From Bosea beijingensis (lineage in GTDB: Bacteria > Pseudomonadota > Alphaproteobacteria > Rhizobiales > Beijerinckiaceae), in assembly GCF_030758975.1 (NCBI RefSeq), contig NZ_CP132359.1, positions 2,638,782 to 2,702,781 on the forward strand: DNA of 64,000 bases. The letters are read 5' to 3'. The position numbers were made by a program, and so were the translations under genes. Numbering within the stretch: the stretch's first letter is position 1; every line of letters starts with the position of its first letter. Below, one piece after another: positions 1 to 8,724 of this stretch. Under the pieces are notes generated by a model. That model made no database searches, was not told the DNA's origin, and saw nothing but the letters and a program-made list of their open reading frames with translations.

Positions 1-2822
1 CGACCCATCTCGCCATCGTCTTCGACAAGTCGGAGAATTCGTTCCGCAAGGCGATCTACCCGGCCTACAAGGGGAACCGCTCCGAGCCGCCGGCCGATCT
101 CATCCCCCAGTTCCCGCTGATGCGCGAGGCAGTGCGCGCCTTCGGCCTGATCCCGGTCGAGCAGGATGTCTACGAGGCCGACGACCTGATCGCGACCTAT
201 GCCAAGCAGGCCCGCGAGGCCGGCGCCGACGTGCTGATCGTCTCCGCCGACAAGGACCTGATGCAGCTCGTGAAGCCGGGCGTCGCCATGTACGATCCCG
301 CCTCCGGCGACCAGAAGAAGGGCGCCGGCTTCCGCGCCGAACGCCGCATCGGCGAGCCCGAGGTCGTCGAGTATTTCGGCGTCATGCCGGACAAGGTCAC
401 CGACGTGCAGGCGCTTGCGGGCGATGCCACCGATAACGTGCCGGGCGCGCCGGGCATCGGCATCAAGACGGCCGCCCAGCTCATCGGCGAATATGGCGAT
501 CTCGAAACCCTGCTTGCGCGGGCCGGCGAGATCAAGCAGCCGAAGCGACGGGAGACGCTGACCAATCCCGAGGTGATCGAGAAGGTCCGCATCTCCCACA
601 AGCTCGTCAGCCTCGTCGACGACGTGAAGGTCGAGACGCCACTGGAAAACCTGACGCTGGAGCAGCCCGATCCGGCCAGGCTCATCGCCTTCCTCAAGGC
701 GATGGAGTTCACCACCATCACCAAGCGGGTCGCCGAGGCCTATGAGGCCGATGTCGGCGCCGTCGATGCCGACCCGGCCCTGGCTCCGGGGGGCGCCCGG
801 GCGGCCGAGCTCAAGGCGCTCTATGCCGGCGCGGATGCGATGGAGGGTGCGGTCTCCGGCTCCGCTCCGGTTGCGCCTGCCGCCGCTGCCTCAGCCGCCC
901 CCGGTGGCGAAGACGGCTGGCTGAAGCCGGCCGATCTCGCCGCCGCCCGCAAGAACGAGGCGATCGCTGGCAAGATCGACCGCTCGAAATATGAATGCGT
1001 GCGCACGCTCGCCGATCTCGAACGCTGGATCGGCTGGGCCTATGAAGCCGGCCATGTCGCGCTCGATACCGAGACCAACTCGCTCGACGCGATGCAGGCC
1101 GATCTGATCGGCGTCTCGCTTGCGGTTGCGCCGGGCCGCGCCTGCTATATCCCGCTCCAGCACCGCGGCGGCGATGGCGGGCTCTTCGACGAAGGCCTGC
1201 TCGAAGGCCAGATTCCGCTGGCGCAGGCGGTGGCGGCCCTGAAGCCGCTGCTCGCCGATGCCGGCGTGCTCAAGATCGGCCAGAACCTGAAATACGACCT
1301 GCTCATCCTGGAGCGTCACGGCCTTGCCGTGTCCGGGATCGAGGACACGATGCTGATCTCCTATGCGCTCGATGCCGGCACCAACAGCCACGGCATGGAC
1401 AAGCTCTCGGAACTGCATCTCGGCCACGAGACGATTCCGTATGCGCAGGTCGCCGGCACCGGCAAGTCGCAGGTCACCTTCGACAAGGTGCCGCTCGACC
1501 GGGCGACCGACTACGCCGCCGAGGATGCCGATGTCACGCTCCGGCTCTGGCTCGCGCTGAAACCGCGCCTCGCCGCCGAGAAGAAGACGGCGGTCTACGA
1601 GGTGCTGGAGCGGCCGATGGTCGAGGTCCTCGCCAAGATGGAGCGCCGCGGCATCGCCATCGATCGGCAGATCCTTTCCCGTCTCTCCGGCGATTTCGCG
1701 CAGGGGCTCGCCCGGCTGGAGGACGAGATCTACGAGCTTGCCGGCGAGAAATTCACCATCGGCAGCCCCAAGCAGCTCGGCGACATCCTGTTCGGCAAGA
1801 TGGGGTTGGAGGGCGCCAAGAAGACCGCGACCGGCCAATGGGCGACCGGCGCCGGCGTGCTGGAAGAGCTCGCCGAGCAGGGCCACGCGCTGCCCTCGAA
1901 AATCCTGGAATGGCGCCAGCTCGCCAAGCTGAAATCGACCTATACCGACTCGCTGCCGGGCTATGTGAATCCGCAGACCAACCGGGTCCACACCTCCTAT
2001 GCGCTGGCGGCGACGACGACGGGCCGGCTCTCCTCGTCGGAGCCGAACCTGCAGAACATTCCGATCCGCACCGAGGCCGGTCGCAAGATCCGCACCGCCT
2101 TCGTGCCCGAGAAGGGCTACAAGCTCGTCTCGGCCGATTACAGCCAGATCGAACTGCGCCTGCTCGCCCATATCGCCGAGATTCCGCAGCTCCGGCAGGC
2201 TTTTGAGGATGGCATCGATATCCACGCGATGACGGCGTCCGAGATGTTCAGCGTGCCCGTGGAGGGCATGCCGAGCGAAGTGCGCCGCCGCGCCAAGGCG
2301 ATCAATTTCGGCATCATCTATGGCATTTCGGCCTTCGGCCTCGCCAACCAGCTCGGTATCGGCCGCGAGGAGGCGAGCGCCTATATCCGCAAATATTTCG
2401 AGCGCTTCCCCGGCATTCGCGACTACATGGACCAGACCAAGACCCATGTCCGCGCCCATGGCCAGGTCACCACGATCTTCGGCCGCGTCTGCCACTTCCC
2501 GGCGGTCGCCTCGAAGAACCCGTCCGAGCGGGCCTTTGTCGAACGCCAGGCGATCAACGCCCCGATCCAGGGTTCGGCCGCCGACATCATCCGCCGGGCG
2601 ATGACCCGCATGGACTCGGCGCTGGCCGCGAACCGGCTCAATGCCCGCATGCTCCTGCAGGTCCATGACGAGCTCGTCTTCGAGGTGCCGGAGGCCGAGG
2701 TCGAGAAGACCCTGCCGATCATCGATAAGGTGATGGTCGAGGCGCCGCATCCGGCCGTGCAGTTGCGCGTGCCGCTCGCGGTCGAGGCCCGCGCCGCCGG
2801 CAACTGGGACGAGGCTCACTGA
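1..2822 (+). CDS. polA: DNA polymerase I, 5' end outside window
   Basis: DNA polymerase I fills gaps in repair and replaces RNA primers. The reading frame is open from base 3, and no start codon is visible in the right place, so the gene begins before the window; 939 residues are seen and probably several tens are missing. The order is a 5'-3' exonuclease domain, a DEDD 3'-5' exonuclease domain with DTET near base 1066 (the DxE motif is intact, so proofreading is probably active), then the family A polymerase domain. Motif A (DYSQIELR, about 2136), motif B (NFGIIYG, about 2310) and motif C (QVHDE, about 2660) are complete. It is followed by a likely EcfG promoter that belongs to the next gene. 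Confidence 0.97.
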   Translation, partial: THLAIVFDKSENSFRKAIYPAYKGNRSEPPADLIPQFPLMREAVRAFGLIPVEQDVYEADDLIATYAKQAREAGADVLIVSADKDLMQLVKPGVAMYDPASGDQKKGAGFRAERRIGEPEVVEYFGVMPDKVTDVQALAGDATDNVPGAPGIGIKTAAQLIGEYGDLETLLARAGEIKQPKRRETLTNPEVIEKVRISHKLVSLVDDVKVETPLENLTLEQPDPARLIAFLKAMEFTTITKRVAEAYEADVGAVDADPALAPGGARAAELKALYAGADAMEGAVSGSAPVAPAAAASAAPGGEDGWLKPADLAAARKNEAIAGKIDRSKYECVRTLADLERWIGWAYEAGHVALDTETNSLDAMQADLIGVSLAVAPGRACYIPLQHRGGDGGLFDEGLLEGQIPLAQAVAALKPLLADAGVLKIGQNLKYDLLILERHGLAVSGIEDTMLISYALDAGTNSHGMDKLSELHLGHETIPYAQVAGTGKSQVTFDKVPLDRATDYAAEDADVTLRLWLALKPRLAAEKKTAVYEVLERPMVEVLAKMERRGIAIDRQILSRLSGDFAQGLARLEDEIYELAGEKFTIGSPKQLGDILFGKMGLEGAKKTATGQWATGAGVLEELAEQGHALPSKILEWRQLAKLKSTYTDSLPGYVNPQTNRVHTSYALAATTTGRLSSSEPNLQNIPIRTEAGRKIRTAFVPEKGYKLVSADYSQIELRLLAHIAEIPQLRQAFEDGIDIHAMTASEMFSVPVEGMPSEVRRRAKAINFGIIYGISAFGLANQLGIGREEASAYIRKYFERFPGIRDYMDQTKTHVRAHGQVTTIFGRVCHFPAVASKNPSERAFVERQAINAPIQGSAADIIRRAMTRMDSALAANRLNARMLLQVHDELVFEVPEAEVEKTLPIIDKVMVEAPHPAVQLRVPLAVEARAAGNWDEAH

Positions 2823-2838
2823 GCGCCTCCGGCCGGCC

Positions 2839-2864
2839 GGAACCCGGCCGATCCTTCCGGCGTT
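2839..2864 (+). promoter_or_regulatory. Candidate EcfG promoter for the AI-2E transporter
   Basis: GGAAC at 2839-2843 and GTT at 2862-2864 are separated by 18 nt, and a C precedes GTT, giving the GGAAC-N17-CGTT form. It lies 51 nt before the next start codon. The surrounding sequence is very GC-rich and palindromic, so chance is a little more likely here than at the other sites. Confidence 0.5.
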
Positions 2865-2915
2865 GATCCCTCCGACGCGCCAAGGGGGGCGCGGTTCGCG
2901 CGTTGGAAGCATCCC

Positions 2916-4058
2916 ATGCTCAGTTCATCGGCCTGGCGGCCGTTCCCGCGCTACATGGCGGAGCCGGAACCGGCGGAGGAAAGCGCCGAGGTCACGGCCC
3001 ATGAGCACGACCTCATCGTCCGCTATGCCATCGTCGGCATCTTCGTCATCCTGGCCACGGCCTCGCTGGCGCTGACCAAGGTCATCGCCATGCCTGTCAT
3101 GGCGGGCGTCATCTTCGGACTCGTGCTGGGGCCTCTGGTCGACCTGCTGGCGCGCCACCGGGTGCCGCAGCATGCGGCCGCCGCGCTCGTCGTTCTGCTC
3201 TTCATCGGTCTGCTCTTCGGCGCGGTCGCGATCCTCGCCGTGCCGGTCGCCGGCTGGAGCGACCAGGCGCCGGCAATGATGGCGGCCCTGCAAGGCAAGC
3301 TCGCTGGCGTCTTCGCCTTCATGGACGAGTTCAAGCGCGGCATCGCCTCGATCACCGGCAAGGGCGCCGAGCTCAGCGTTTCGCAGGGCAACCCGCTCTT
3401 CGATATCGCGTTGACCTCGTCCGCGGCGGCGGGCGGCATGCTGATCTTCGTCGCCACGGTCTATTTCTGGTTGGCGACGCGGCGCCATCTCAAGGCGCGG
3501 GTTCTCAGGCTCTGTCTGGGGCGGGGCGCGCGCCGCTCGGCCGGCTCCTTCTTCGAGGAGATCGAGGCGCGGGTCGCCCGTTATTTTGCGCTGGTGACCA
3601 CGATCAACCTCGGCATGGGCGTCCTCACCATGACGATCGCCTGGCTTGCCGGCCTGCCCTTCCCGGTGTTCTGGGGCGCGCTCGCCTTCCTGCTCAATTA
3701 TCTCGCCTTCATCGGCCCGATCATCGTCGCGATCCTGCTCCTGGCCGGTGCCCTGCTCGATGCGCCCTCGATCCTCTCCGCGCTCTGGCCGGCGACGGCC
3801 TATTACGTCCTGCACCTGATCGAGGGCAATGCGGTCACGCCGGTCTTCGTCGGCAACCGATTGACGATCTCGCCTTTCCTCGTCTTCATCTCCTTCATCT
3901 TCTGGCTTTGGCTCTGGGGGCCAGTCGGCGCGGTGCTTTCGACGCCGATCGTCATCGTCGCCATGGTGGCGCAGGAGGAATTTGGGCGCTATCGCCGTGA
4001 GAAAGCCAAGGCGGAAGCCGAAGAGGCCGAAAAGCCCGCCGCGGCCGAGGCCGCCTGA
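2916..4058 (+). CDS. AI-2E family transporter (PerM/TqsA-like membrane protein)
   Basis: A 380-residue inner-membrane protein of the AI-2E/UPF0118 family, whose members export or exchange small molecules or ions; the substrate cannot be read from sequence. A short acidic N-terminus (about residues 1-35) precedes two hydrophobic segments (about 35-75), then a soluble loop and a C-terminal block of helices, which is the family layout. The C-terminal tail is rich in Ala, Glu and Lys. An internal ATG at 2955 is an alternative start. The candidate EcfG promoter just upstream suggests stress induction. It stands alone between polA and the DUF883 operon. Confidence 0.85.
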   Translation: MLSSSAWRPFPRYMAEPEPAEESAEVTAHEHDLIVRYAIVGIFVILATASLALTKVIAMPVMAGVIFGLVLGPLVDLLARHRVPQHAAAALVVLLFIGLLFGAVAILAVPVAGWSDQAPAMMAALQGKLAGVFAFMDEFKRGIASITGKGAELSVSQGNPLFDIALTSSAAAGGMLIFVATVYFWLATRRHLKARVLRLCLGRGARRSAGSFFEEIEARVARYFALVTTINLGMGVLTMTIAWLAGLPFPVFWGALAFLLNYLAFIGPIIVAILLLAGALLDAPSILSALWPATAYYVLHLIEGNAVTPVFVGNRLTISPFLVFISFIFWLWLWGPVGAVLSTPIVIVAMVAQEEFGRYRREKAKAEAEEAEKPAAAEAA

Positions 4059-4070
4059 GCGGCGTTTCCG

Positions 4071-4095
4071 GAACAGAATCTCGGCGCGCGCGTTG
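4071..4095 (+). promoter_or_regulatory. Candidate EcfG promoter for the DUF883-holin operon
   Basis: GGAAC at 4071-4075 and GTT at 4093-4095 are 17 nt apart with C before GTT. The site is 80 nt before the DUF883 start. The two genes it would drive are envelope proteins of a type often found in stress regulons. Confidence 0.6.
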
Positions 4096-4175
4096 CCCGA
4101 TCGAGCGGTGGCCCTTGCGGCCACGGCGCCTCCTCCCCACCATCTCACTTCCATCAGCGACAGGATCTTACCGTC

Positions 4176-4535
4176 ATGGCCACCACGACATCCGCGAAAC
4201 GTCAGGTTGCCGCCGCTGCCAAGCGCGCCAAGGCCGAGGTCGAGGCCGGCGCCGAGGATGTCGCAGCCGAGGCCCGCCAGGCCGGCGCCCGTGCCAAGCG
4301 TCAGGCGAGCGCGCTGGAGGACACGCTGACCCGCAGCGCCGAGGATATCGCGGCCACCGTCAGCGAGCGCCTGCGCGCCGTCGGCGTCGACACCGACAAG
4401 ATGGTCGATGTCGCCAAGGAGCAGGCCACCGAACTGCAGCAGTTGATCGAGGATGAGATCCGCGAGCGGCCTTTGCGTGCGCTCGGCATCGCGGCGGCGG
4501 TCGGCCTCTTCGTCGGCTTCCTGTCGGCGCGCTGA
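4176..4535 (+). CDS. DUF883 family protein (ElaB/YqjD-like)
   Basis: 119 residues. The first 85 are Ala-, Glu- and Lys-rich and probably helical; the C-terminus carries the DUF883 signature (ERPLRALGIAAAVGLFVGFL), one membrane anchor with a Gly/Ala zipper. Relatives such as E. coli ElaB and YqjD sit in the inner membrane, bind ribosomes or respond to stress and stationary phase. It is 2 nt upstream of a holin-superfamily gene, matching the yqjD-yqjE pairing of other proteobacteria. The EcfG-type site upstream supports general stress control. Confidence 0.85.
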   Translation: MATTTSAKRQVAAAAKRAKAEVEAGAEDVAAEARQAGARAKRQASALEDTLTRSAEDIAATVSERLRAVGVDTDKMVDVAKEQATELQQLIEDEIRERPLRALGIAAAVGLFVGFLSAR

Positions 4536-4537
4536 TC

Positions 4538-4963
4538 ATGTTCGGGGGGATCGGATCGTTCATCTCCTCGGAGGTTTCCGGGGTGGTGAGGCGCAATGTC
4601 ACGGTCTACGGCCTGTTCGGCCTCGCAGCCTTGCTGATGCTGTGCGCCGGCGGCTATGCGCTGAACGCCCTGCATACCGTGCTGGTGCTGCGCTACGGCG
4701 CCGTCGCCGCGAGCCTCTGGATCGCCGGCGGCCTGTTCCTTGCTGGCCTGCTGGCGCTCGGCATGGCCGTCATCGTCAAGAACCGCCGTCGGCCGCCGCG
4801 CCCGGCCGCGACCGCGGCTCTGGCGGCCGCGCCGCTGGCGGCAAAGCTCATCGGCTCGCGCTTGAGCTGGCGCATGGCGGTGGCCGGCGGCATCGTCGTA
4901 TTGGGCGCGATTCTGGGTCGCCAGATCGTCGCGGGCGGTTCGGATGACGATGGGGAAGCCTGA
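4538..4963 (+). CDS. YqjE-like phage holin family membrane protein
   Basis: 141 residues. Two membrane helices lie at about 24-47 and 53-78, followed by a basic loop and a weakly hydrophobic segment at about 115-130. The family name (holin superfamily 3, YqjE-like) reflects fold similarity. No lysis genes or other phage genes are near, so this is a housekeeping or stress membrane protein. It starts 2 nt after the DUF883 stop and must share its transcript and the EcfG-type promoter at 4071. Its exact function is unknown. Confidence 0.75.
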   Translation: MFGGIGSFISSEVSGVVRRNVTVYGLFGLAALLMLCAGGYALNALHTVLVLRYGAVAASLWIAGGLFLAGLLALGMAVIVKNRRRPPRPAATAALAAAPLAAKLIGSRLSWRMAVAGGIVVLGAILGRQIVAGGSDDDGEA

Positions 4964-5042
4964 TTCCGTGCCAAATGGCGGCATTTACGAGGCATGTCTT
5001 TTTACATAGGGATGTCGTCATGCGTCCCTTAACAAGACCTGC

Positions 5043-6434
5043 ATGTCTGCTCAGGTGAGGCCTCGCAACCGCTTCCCGATGCCGGTTTTTCCGGTCTTCG
5101 GCTCGCGTCTTCGCTCGGCGACCACCACGATCATCGCGATCGGGGTGGTCGCGGTCGCAGTCGTGCTTGCCGCCTGGATCAACCAGCAGGCGCGGCAGAC
5201 GGCGGACCGCGTGTCCCATGCGATCGAGATCCGCGAGCGGGCCGAACGTTTCCTCGGCCGGATGCGCGATGCCGAAACCGGGCAGCGCGGCTTCCTGCTG
5301 ACCGGCGAGGCCGCCTATCTCGAACCGTTCACGGAAGGACGGGCTGCGGCAGGGCCCGAACTCGACATCCTGGCTGCTCTCGTCGACGCCGACCCCGTCC
5401 AGAAGGAACGTGTCGCGGCACTGCGTGCGGCGATGGGCGCCAAGTTCGCGGAGCTTGATCGAACGATTTCGCTGGAGCGGGCCGGCCGCCGGGCCGAAGC
5501 GTTGGCTCTCGTCCGCAGCGAGAGCGGCATCGCCGCGATGGATCAGTTGCGCGACACCGTCCAGGCGATCCAGCAGAGCGAGAACATCCGGCTGAGGTCG
5601 CTCTACAGCCGGGAGGAGCGCCGCCGCCTCTGGGGCAGCACCGGCATCGTCATCGCGCTTGCTGGCCTTGCCTTCGCCGCCTGGCAGCAATTGCGCCGCC
5701 GCCAGCGCCGCAGCAATGCGCTGGCGATCAGCAATGCCGAGCTCGAGCAGATCGTGGGCGAGCGTACACGCCAGCTCGAAAGCGAGCGCCTGCGCATCGA
5801 GGCCTTGCTGCGGGACGTCAATCACCGGGTCGGCAACAACCTCGCCATGGTCTCGGCGCTGCTCAACGTGCAGAGCCGTCAGGCCCGCGAGCCGGCGGTC
5901 AAGGCGGCGCTGGCGCAGGCGCAGTCGCGCATCCAGGCGATCGCGGCCGGCCAGAGGCGGCTGCGCCTCGACATAGAGACCGACGAGATCGATGCGCGGC
6001 CCTATATGGAGGACCTGCTCGCCGAGATCGGCAAGGCGGCCGAGGGCCGGCCGATCCGGATCGATCTCGACATGGAGGCGATCCGTCTCCCCGGCCGCGA
6101 CGCCGTGTCTTTCGTGGTCATCGTGAACGAGCTCGTCACCAACGCGATCAAGCACGCCTTCCCCGATGGCATGGCGGGGCGGATCGCCATCCGCTTCGCG
6201 CCGGCGGATTACGAGGGCGAGCCGGCTCTGTCGATGTCGATCGAGGATGACGGCGTCGGCATGCCCGCGGAGGCGGCGAGCAAGGGCCTCGGCCAGACCG
6301 TGATCGCGAGCCTGCTGCGCAGCATGCGGGCGGTGATGACCTCCGAGCCGGTTCGTCCCGGGGAGGCCGGGCGTCCGGGCACGCGGGTGACGATCGTCTT
6401 TCCGAAGCGGGAAGCGCTGCCGGCTTCGGCCTGA
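5043..6434 (+). CDS. CHASE3-domain HWE/HisKA_2 sensor histidine kinase
   Basis: 463 residues. A membrane helix at about 25-45 leads into a periplasmic CHASE3 sensor (about 48-190), a second helix at about 200-217, a short coiled coil, then HisKA_2. The phospho-acceptor is His261 in DVNHRVGNN. The ATPase domain keeps the N box (NELVTNAIKHAF, Asn362) and a G1 motif (DDGVGMP), so it should be catalytically active. It converges with a stand-alone receiver gene only 10 nt away, a likely partner. HisKA_2/HWE kinases of this class often feed PhyR in alphaproteobacteria. I see no EcfG site in front of it. Start: ATG 5043; ATG 5079 is possible. Confidence 0.88.
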   Translation: MSAQVRPRNRFPMPVFPVFGSRLRSATTTIIAIGVVAVAVVLAAWINQQARQTADRVSHAIEIRERAERFLGRMRDAETGQRGFLLTGEAAYLEPFTEGRAAAGPELDILAALVDADPVQKERVAALRAAMGAKFAELDRTISLERAGRRAEALALVRSESGIAAMDQLRDTVQAIQQSENIRLRSLYSREERRRLWGSTGIVIALAGLAFAAWQQLRRRQRRSNALAISNAELEQIVGERTRQLESERLRIEALLRDVNHRVGNNLAMVSALLNVQSRQAREPAVKAALAQAQSRIQAIAAGQRRLRLDIETDEIDARPYMEDLLAEIGKAAEGRPIRIDLDMEAIRLPGRDAVSFVVIVNELVTNAIKHAFPDGMAGRIAIRFAPADYEGEPALSMSIEDDGVGMPAEAASKGLGQTVIASLLRSMRAVMTSEPVRPGEAGRPGTRVTIVFPKREALPASA

Positions 6435-6444
6435 AGCCGCGAAT

Positions 6445-6825
6445 TCAGACCTGGGCCGTCTTCACGGCCGACGCGCCGATGGCGCTTTTGACGAAGGCCG
6501 CGACCTCGCGCGTGGAGAACGGCTTGCGCAGGAAGCGCACGCCGCGCAGCGTCACCGGCACCTCATGCGGAGCCGATCCCGAGACGAAGGCGAAGGGCGT
6601 TCCGGTTTCCTGGAGGGCGCTTGCGACATCGAAGGTCTTGCCGCCGACCACGTCGATGTCGAGCAGGGCGCAGGCAAGTTGCTTCGTCGTCATCCGCCGC
6701 GCTTCGGCCACGGATTCGACCACGATCAGCTCGACCCCGTCGCCGAGCTGGTCGGCCACGGCGCTTTCGATGTCCATCGCGATGAACGGGTCATCCTCGA
6801 CGATGAGTACGCGGATATCAGCCAT
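6445..6825 (-). CDS. Single-domain response regulator
   Basis: 126 residues consisting of one receiver domain and no output domain. The acidic pair (Glu10, Asp11), phosphorylation site (Asp56 in LLDID), switch Ser82 and Lys101 (RKPF) are all present, so it can probably be phosphorylated. Single-domain regulators such as SdrG in Sphingomonas tune the PhyR pathway. The gene converges with the CHASE3 kinase, and a well-formed EcfG site lies 43 nt upstream, which would make a feedback loop. The role in the pathway is inferred from context. Confidence 0.88.
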   Translation of the reverse strand: MADIRVLIVEDDPFIAMDIESAVADQLGDGVELIVVESVAEARRMTTKQLACALLDIDVVGGKTFDVASALQETGTPFAFVSGSAPHEVPVTLRGVRFLRKPFSTREVAAFVKSAIGASAVKTAQV

Positions 6826-6868
6826 CGACCGGCTCTCTCACTCACTGCAATCTCTGTTACGCGATCTC

Positions 6869-6893
6869 AACGTGACAGGATTGGCGATGTTCC
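6869..6893 (-). promoter_or_regulatory. Candidate EcfG promoter for the single-domain regulator
   Basis: On the minus strand GGAAC (6893-6889) and GTT (6871-6869) are 17 nt apart with C before GTT. It is 43 nt before the start codon. Confidence 0.65.
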
Positions 6894-6989
6894 TGCTCTG
6901 GCGCCCCAGCATGGCGGAAAGCTTAGGATTTGAGTCGATTTTGAGCGGTCAAGGTTAGCAAAAGGTAATCTTGCCTCCCGTTCGGCGCG

Positions 6990-7484
6990 TCAGCGCCGCC
7001 GGCCGGGTTCGACGAGCGTCAATTCGAGCGCGGTGACGCCGATCGCGACATTGATGCCGCGATTGCCCTGGAGCGGCAGCGGCAGCAGGGTCGCTTCATT
7101 GTCCTTGCCGCCGGACAGCGCGTTGCCGGGGGTGGAGGGAGCGCTCGTGCTGCCGCTCTTGTAGGACCCGCCCAGCGCGCCCAGCGGCGCCCGCGCATAG
7201 GGACCATAGACGCGCCAGACCATGGTCGCTGTCCGGACAGCGCCGAGGTCCAGGCTGAAGCTCCTGACGATCCCGGTATATTGCTGCATCGGCCCGCGAC
7301 GCGGCCTGAAGCGGCAGTCGGTCGGGCGCTGCGACTTGGCGATGGCGTTGAAATTGGTGCCGACGGTGCAGGATAGCCGCCCTGTCGGAGGGCCGCCGCT
7401 CTGCGCCGCGGCAGGCTCATGCATTCCTAGGACGCCGGCGAGGGCAAGGGCGGTTAGACAGGCTCGGTGATGCCCTCGGCTCAT
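6990..7484 (-). CDS. DUF992 family secreted protein
   Basis: 164 residues with a signal peptide (hydrophobic stretch about 8-22, cleavage probably after AAAQ near residue 28). The rest follows the DUF992 pattern: G-LSC-VGTN near the N-terminus, C-F-P, Y-G followed by a Ser-Leu-Asp-Leu-Gly strand, a W-V-Y-GP block, GALGG-Y, GG near the middle and a closing GINVAIGV segment. The family is common in Hyphomicrobiales; its function is unknown, and it is predicted to be periplasmic. A close match to the EcfG consensus lies upstream, so it is probably part of the envelope stress output. Confidence 0.85.
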   Translation of the reverse strand: MSRGHHRACLTALALAGVLGMHEPAAAQSGGPPTGRLSCTVGTNFNAIAKSQRPTDCRFRPRRGPMQQYTGIVRSFSLDLGAVRTATMVWRVYGPYARAPLGALGGSYKSGSTSAPSTPGNALSGGKDNEATLLPLPLQGNRGINVAIGVTALELTLVEPGRRR

Positions 7485-7514
7485 CGCGAATGCTCCTCGT
7501 GAACTGGCGGGACG

Positions 7515-7539
7515 AACGCCCCAAGAAACCCACAGTTCC
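7515..7539 (-). promoter_or_regulatory. Candidate EcfG promoter for the DUF992 gene
   Basis: Minus strand: GGAAC (7539-7535), 17 nt, GTT (7517-7515) preceded by C. It is 30 nt before the start codon, the shortest leader among the ten sites found. Confidence 0.68.
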
Positions 7540-7569
7540 GCGTTAGGGAACCGGGAGGAGTTTGTAGCG

Positions 7570-7836
7570 TTGGCTTTTCATCTTGGCATGGGAATGTCGA
7601 TGTCCGTGAGTCGTCCTCTTGGGGAAACCCCAACAATAATCGATCCCGATCTCGTGATGGCGCTGCCGCCATTCTGGGAGCTCGAGGATCTCGTCGCCAC
7701 GGGACTCGATCAGGCCGCCGCGCTGGCCGTGATGGCGGCGCGCCGCAACGGACCCCGGCTGGTCGGCGACCTCGCCTGGTCCGGTGACGAGCAGGGCTTC
7801 CTGCTGCGCTTCGATCCGGCAGATCGCTCCCACTAA
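7570..7836 (+). CDS. Small hypothetical protein, TTG start
   Basis: 88 residues, not recognised. The start is chosen by a strong ribosome binding site: GGGAGGAG at 7553-7560 followed by a 9-nt spacer and TTG at 7570. The in-frame ATGs at 7588-7600 have no such site. The protein has an N-terminal Met/Gly-rich stretch, a central acidic-hydrophobic helix region (about 35-60) and no membrane segment or known motif. It is divergent from the DUF992 gene and convergent with the extensin gene. I cannot assign a function. Confidence 0.55.
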   Translation: MAFHLGMGMSMSVSRPLGETPTIIDPDLVMALPPFWELEDLVATGLDQAAALAVMAARRNGPRLVGDLAWSGDEQGFLLRFDPADRSH

Positions 7837-7849
7837 CGCTGATTGCTCC

Positions 7850-8650
7850 CTACTGACAGAAGCGGGACGCGCGCGAGCGTCGCTCCTGGGTGTCGACATG
7901 CAGGTGATTGGCATGGGCGGCGTCCGAACCGGGCCCCAGCGTCGTCATGAAGGCGCCGCAGGCCGATTGCCTGACGGCGTCGAGAAAACGGTTCTGAGCC
8001 AGGCCGCTCGGCTTCTCCACCACGATCTGTGATGCATTCTCAGCGCTGCCCAGCTTGAAGGCGAAGATATCCAGCGCCTGGCCGGTGGCGTGCTCGCTGA
8101 TCGGCCCGGCCGAGGCCCGGTTGCGCCGTCGGCATTCATGTCCGCCACCCACGCGCAACGCTGCGAGATCCTGCTCGAAATGCCCGCGTGCCAGCGGCTG
8201 GACGCTGCGATCGAGCCAATCCGCCAGCGTCCGGACCATGGCGCAGCTCAGCAGGGGCGGCGGTTCGAAGGCTACGGTCGCGGCCCCGCCCGGCCCCCTG
8301 ATGGCGAGAGCCTCGACACGGACCGGCTCGCTGACCCGACAGGCCGGATCGTGATCCTGCGGGGCAGGGTTGGCCGGCTTGAGCTTGTTGCCGGGGATGG
8401 CGGCAAGCGCCGTCAGGCAGGAACTCTGTTCGGCCGGTATCACCGCGCCCTCGGCCCTTGTTGGAGCGGGCGCTGCAGCGGGGGCAGGCACAGAGCTCCG
8501 CGGCTCGGCCTTTCCCGCTCCGTCCGGCATGGACGGTCGCAATTCGGGTGGTCGCGGCGGAGGGTGCTGCTTGGAGAACGGCGCGTTGACCGGAGCGGCC
8601 ACGCCCAGGCTCGACACCAGGCACAGGCCGAGCGCGGCGAGCGTGGTCAC
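7850..8650 (-). CDS. Extensin-like C-terminal domain protein, secreted
   Basis: 266 residues from the chosen GTG. An N-terminal hydrophobic segment (about 3-22) looks like a signal peptide, followed by a Pro-rich linker and an extensin-like C-terminal domain. The domain shows SCAMVRTLADW, a Cys pair, SEHATGQALDIFAF and HANHLHVD, the His/Asp pattern typical of this peptidase-like fold. Relatives are periplasmic or outer-membrane proteins thought to act on the cell wall. Start choice is uncertain: there is no ATG before the signal peptide, and GTG 8650 has GGAG 4 nt upstream. It follows a 54-residue membrane protein and probably shares its EcfG-type promoter. Confidence 0.75.
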   Translation of the reverse strand: MTTLAALGLCLVSSLGVAAPVNAPFSKQHPPPRPPELRPSMPDGAGKAEPRSSVPAPAAAPAPTRAEGAVIPAEQSSCLTALAAIPGNKLKPANPAPQDHDPACRVSEPVRVEALAIRGPGGAATVAFEPPPLLSCAMVRTLADWLDRSVQPLARGHFEQDLAALRVGGGHECRRRNRASAGPISEHATGQALDIFAFKLGSAENASQIVVEKPSGLAQNRFLDAVRQSACGAFMTTLGPGSDAAHANHLHVDTQERRSRASRFCQ

Positions 8651-8724
8651 AACGCTCCGCCCGGTCCGGCGTGATTTGCGGAGCGCCGGTGCTTGGGGCG
8701 GGCTGAGGCTGGGCGGAGAACCGG

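Noticed and set aside
891..2912. Long minus-strand open frame of 673 codons across polA
   Set aside because: It is a shadow of the real gene: Arg-, Asp- and Gly-rich composition, no domains, and polA motifs are clear on the plus strand. GC-rich DNA makes such frames common.
4538..4963. Sign of a prophage from the holin-family label
   Set aside because: No lysin, capsid, integrase or other phage gene is in the area. The family name covers ordinary membrane proteins such as YqjE.
7547..7551. GGAAC near the small gene at 7570 as an EcfG site
   Set aside because: It is only about 19 nt before the start and no GTT lies at the needed distance, so I do not call it.
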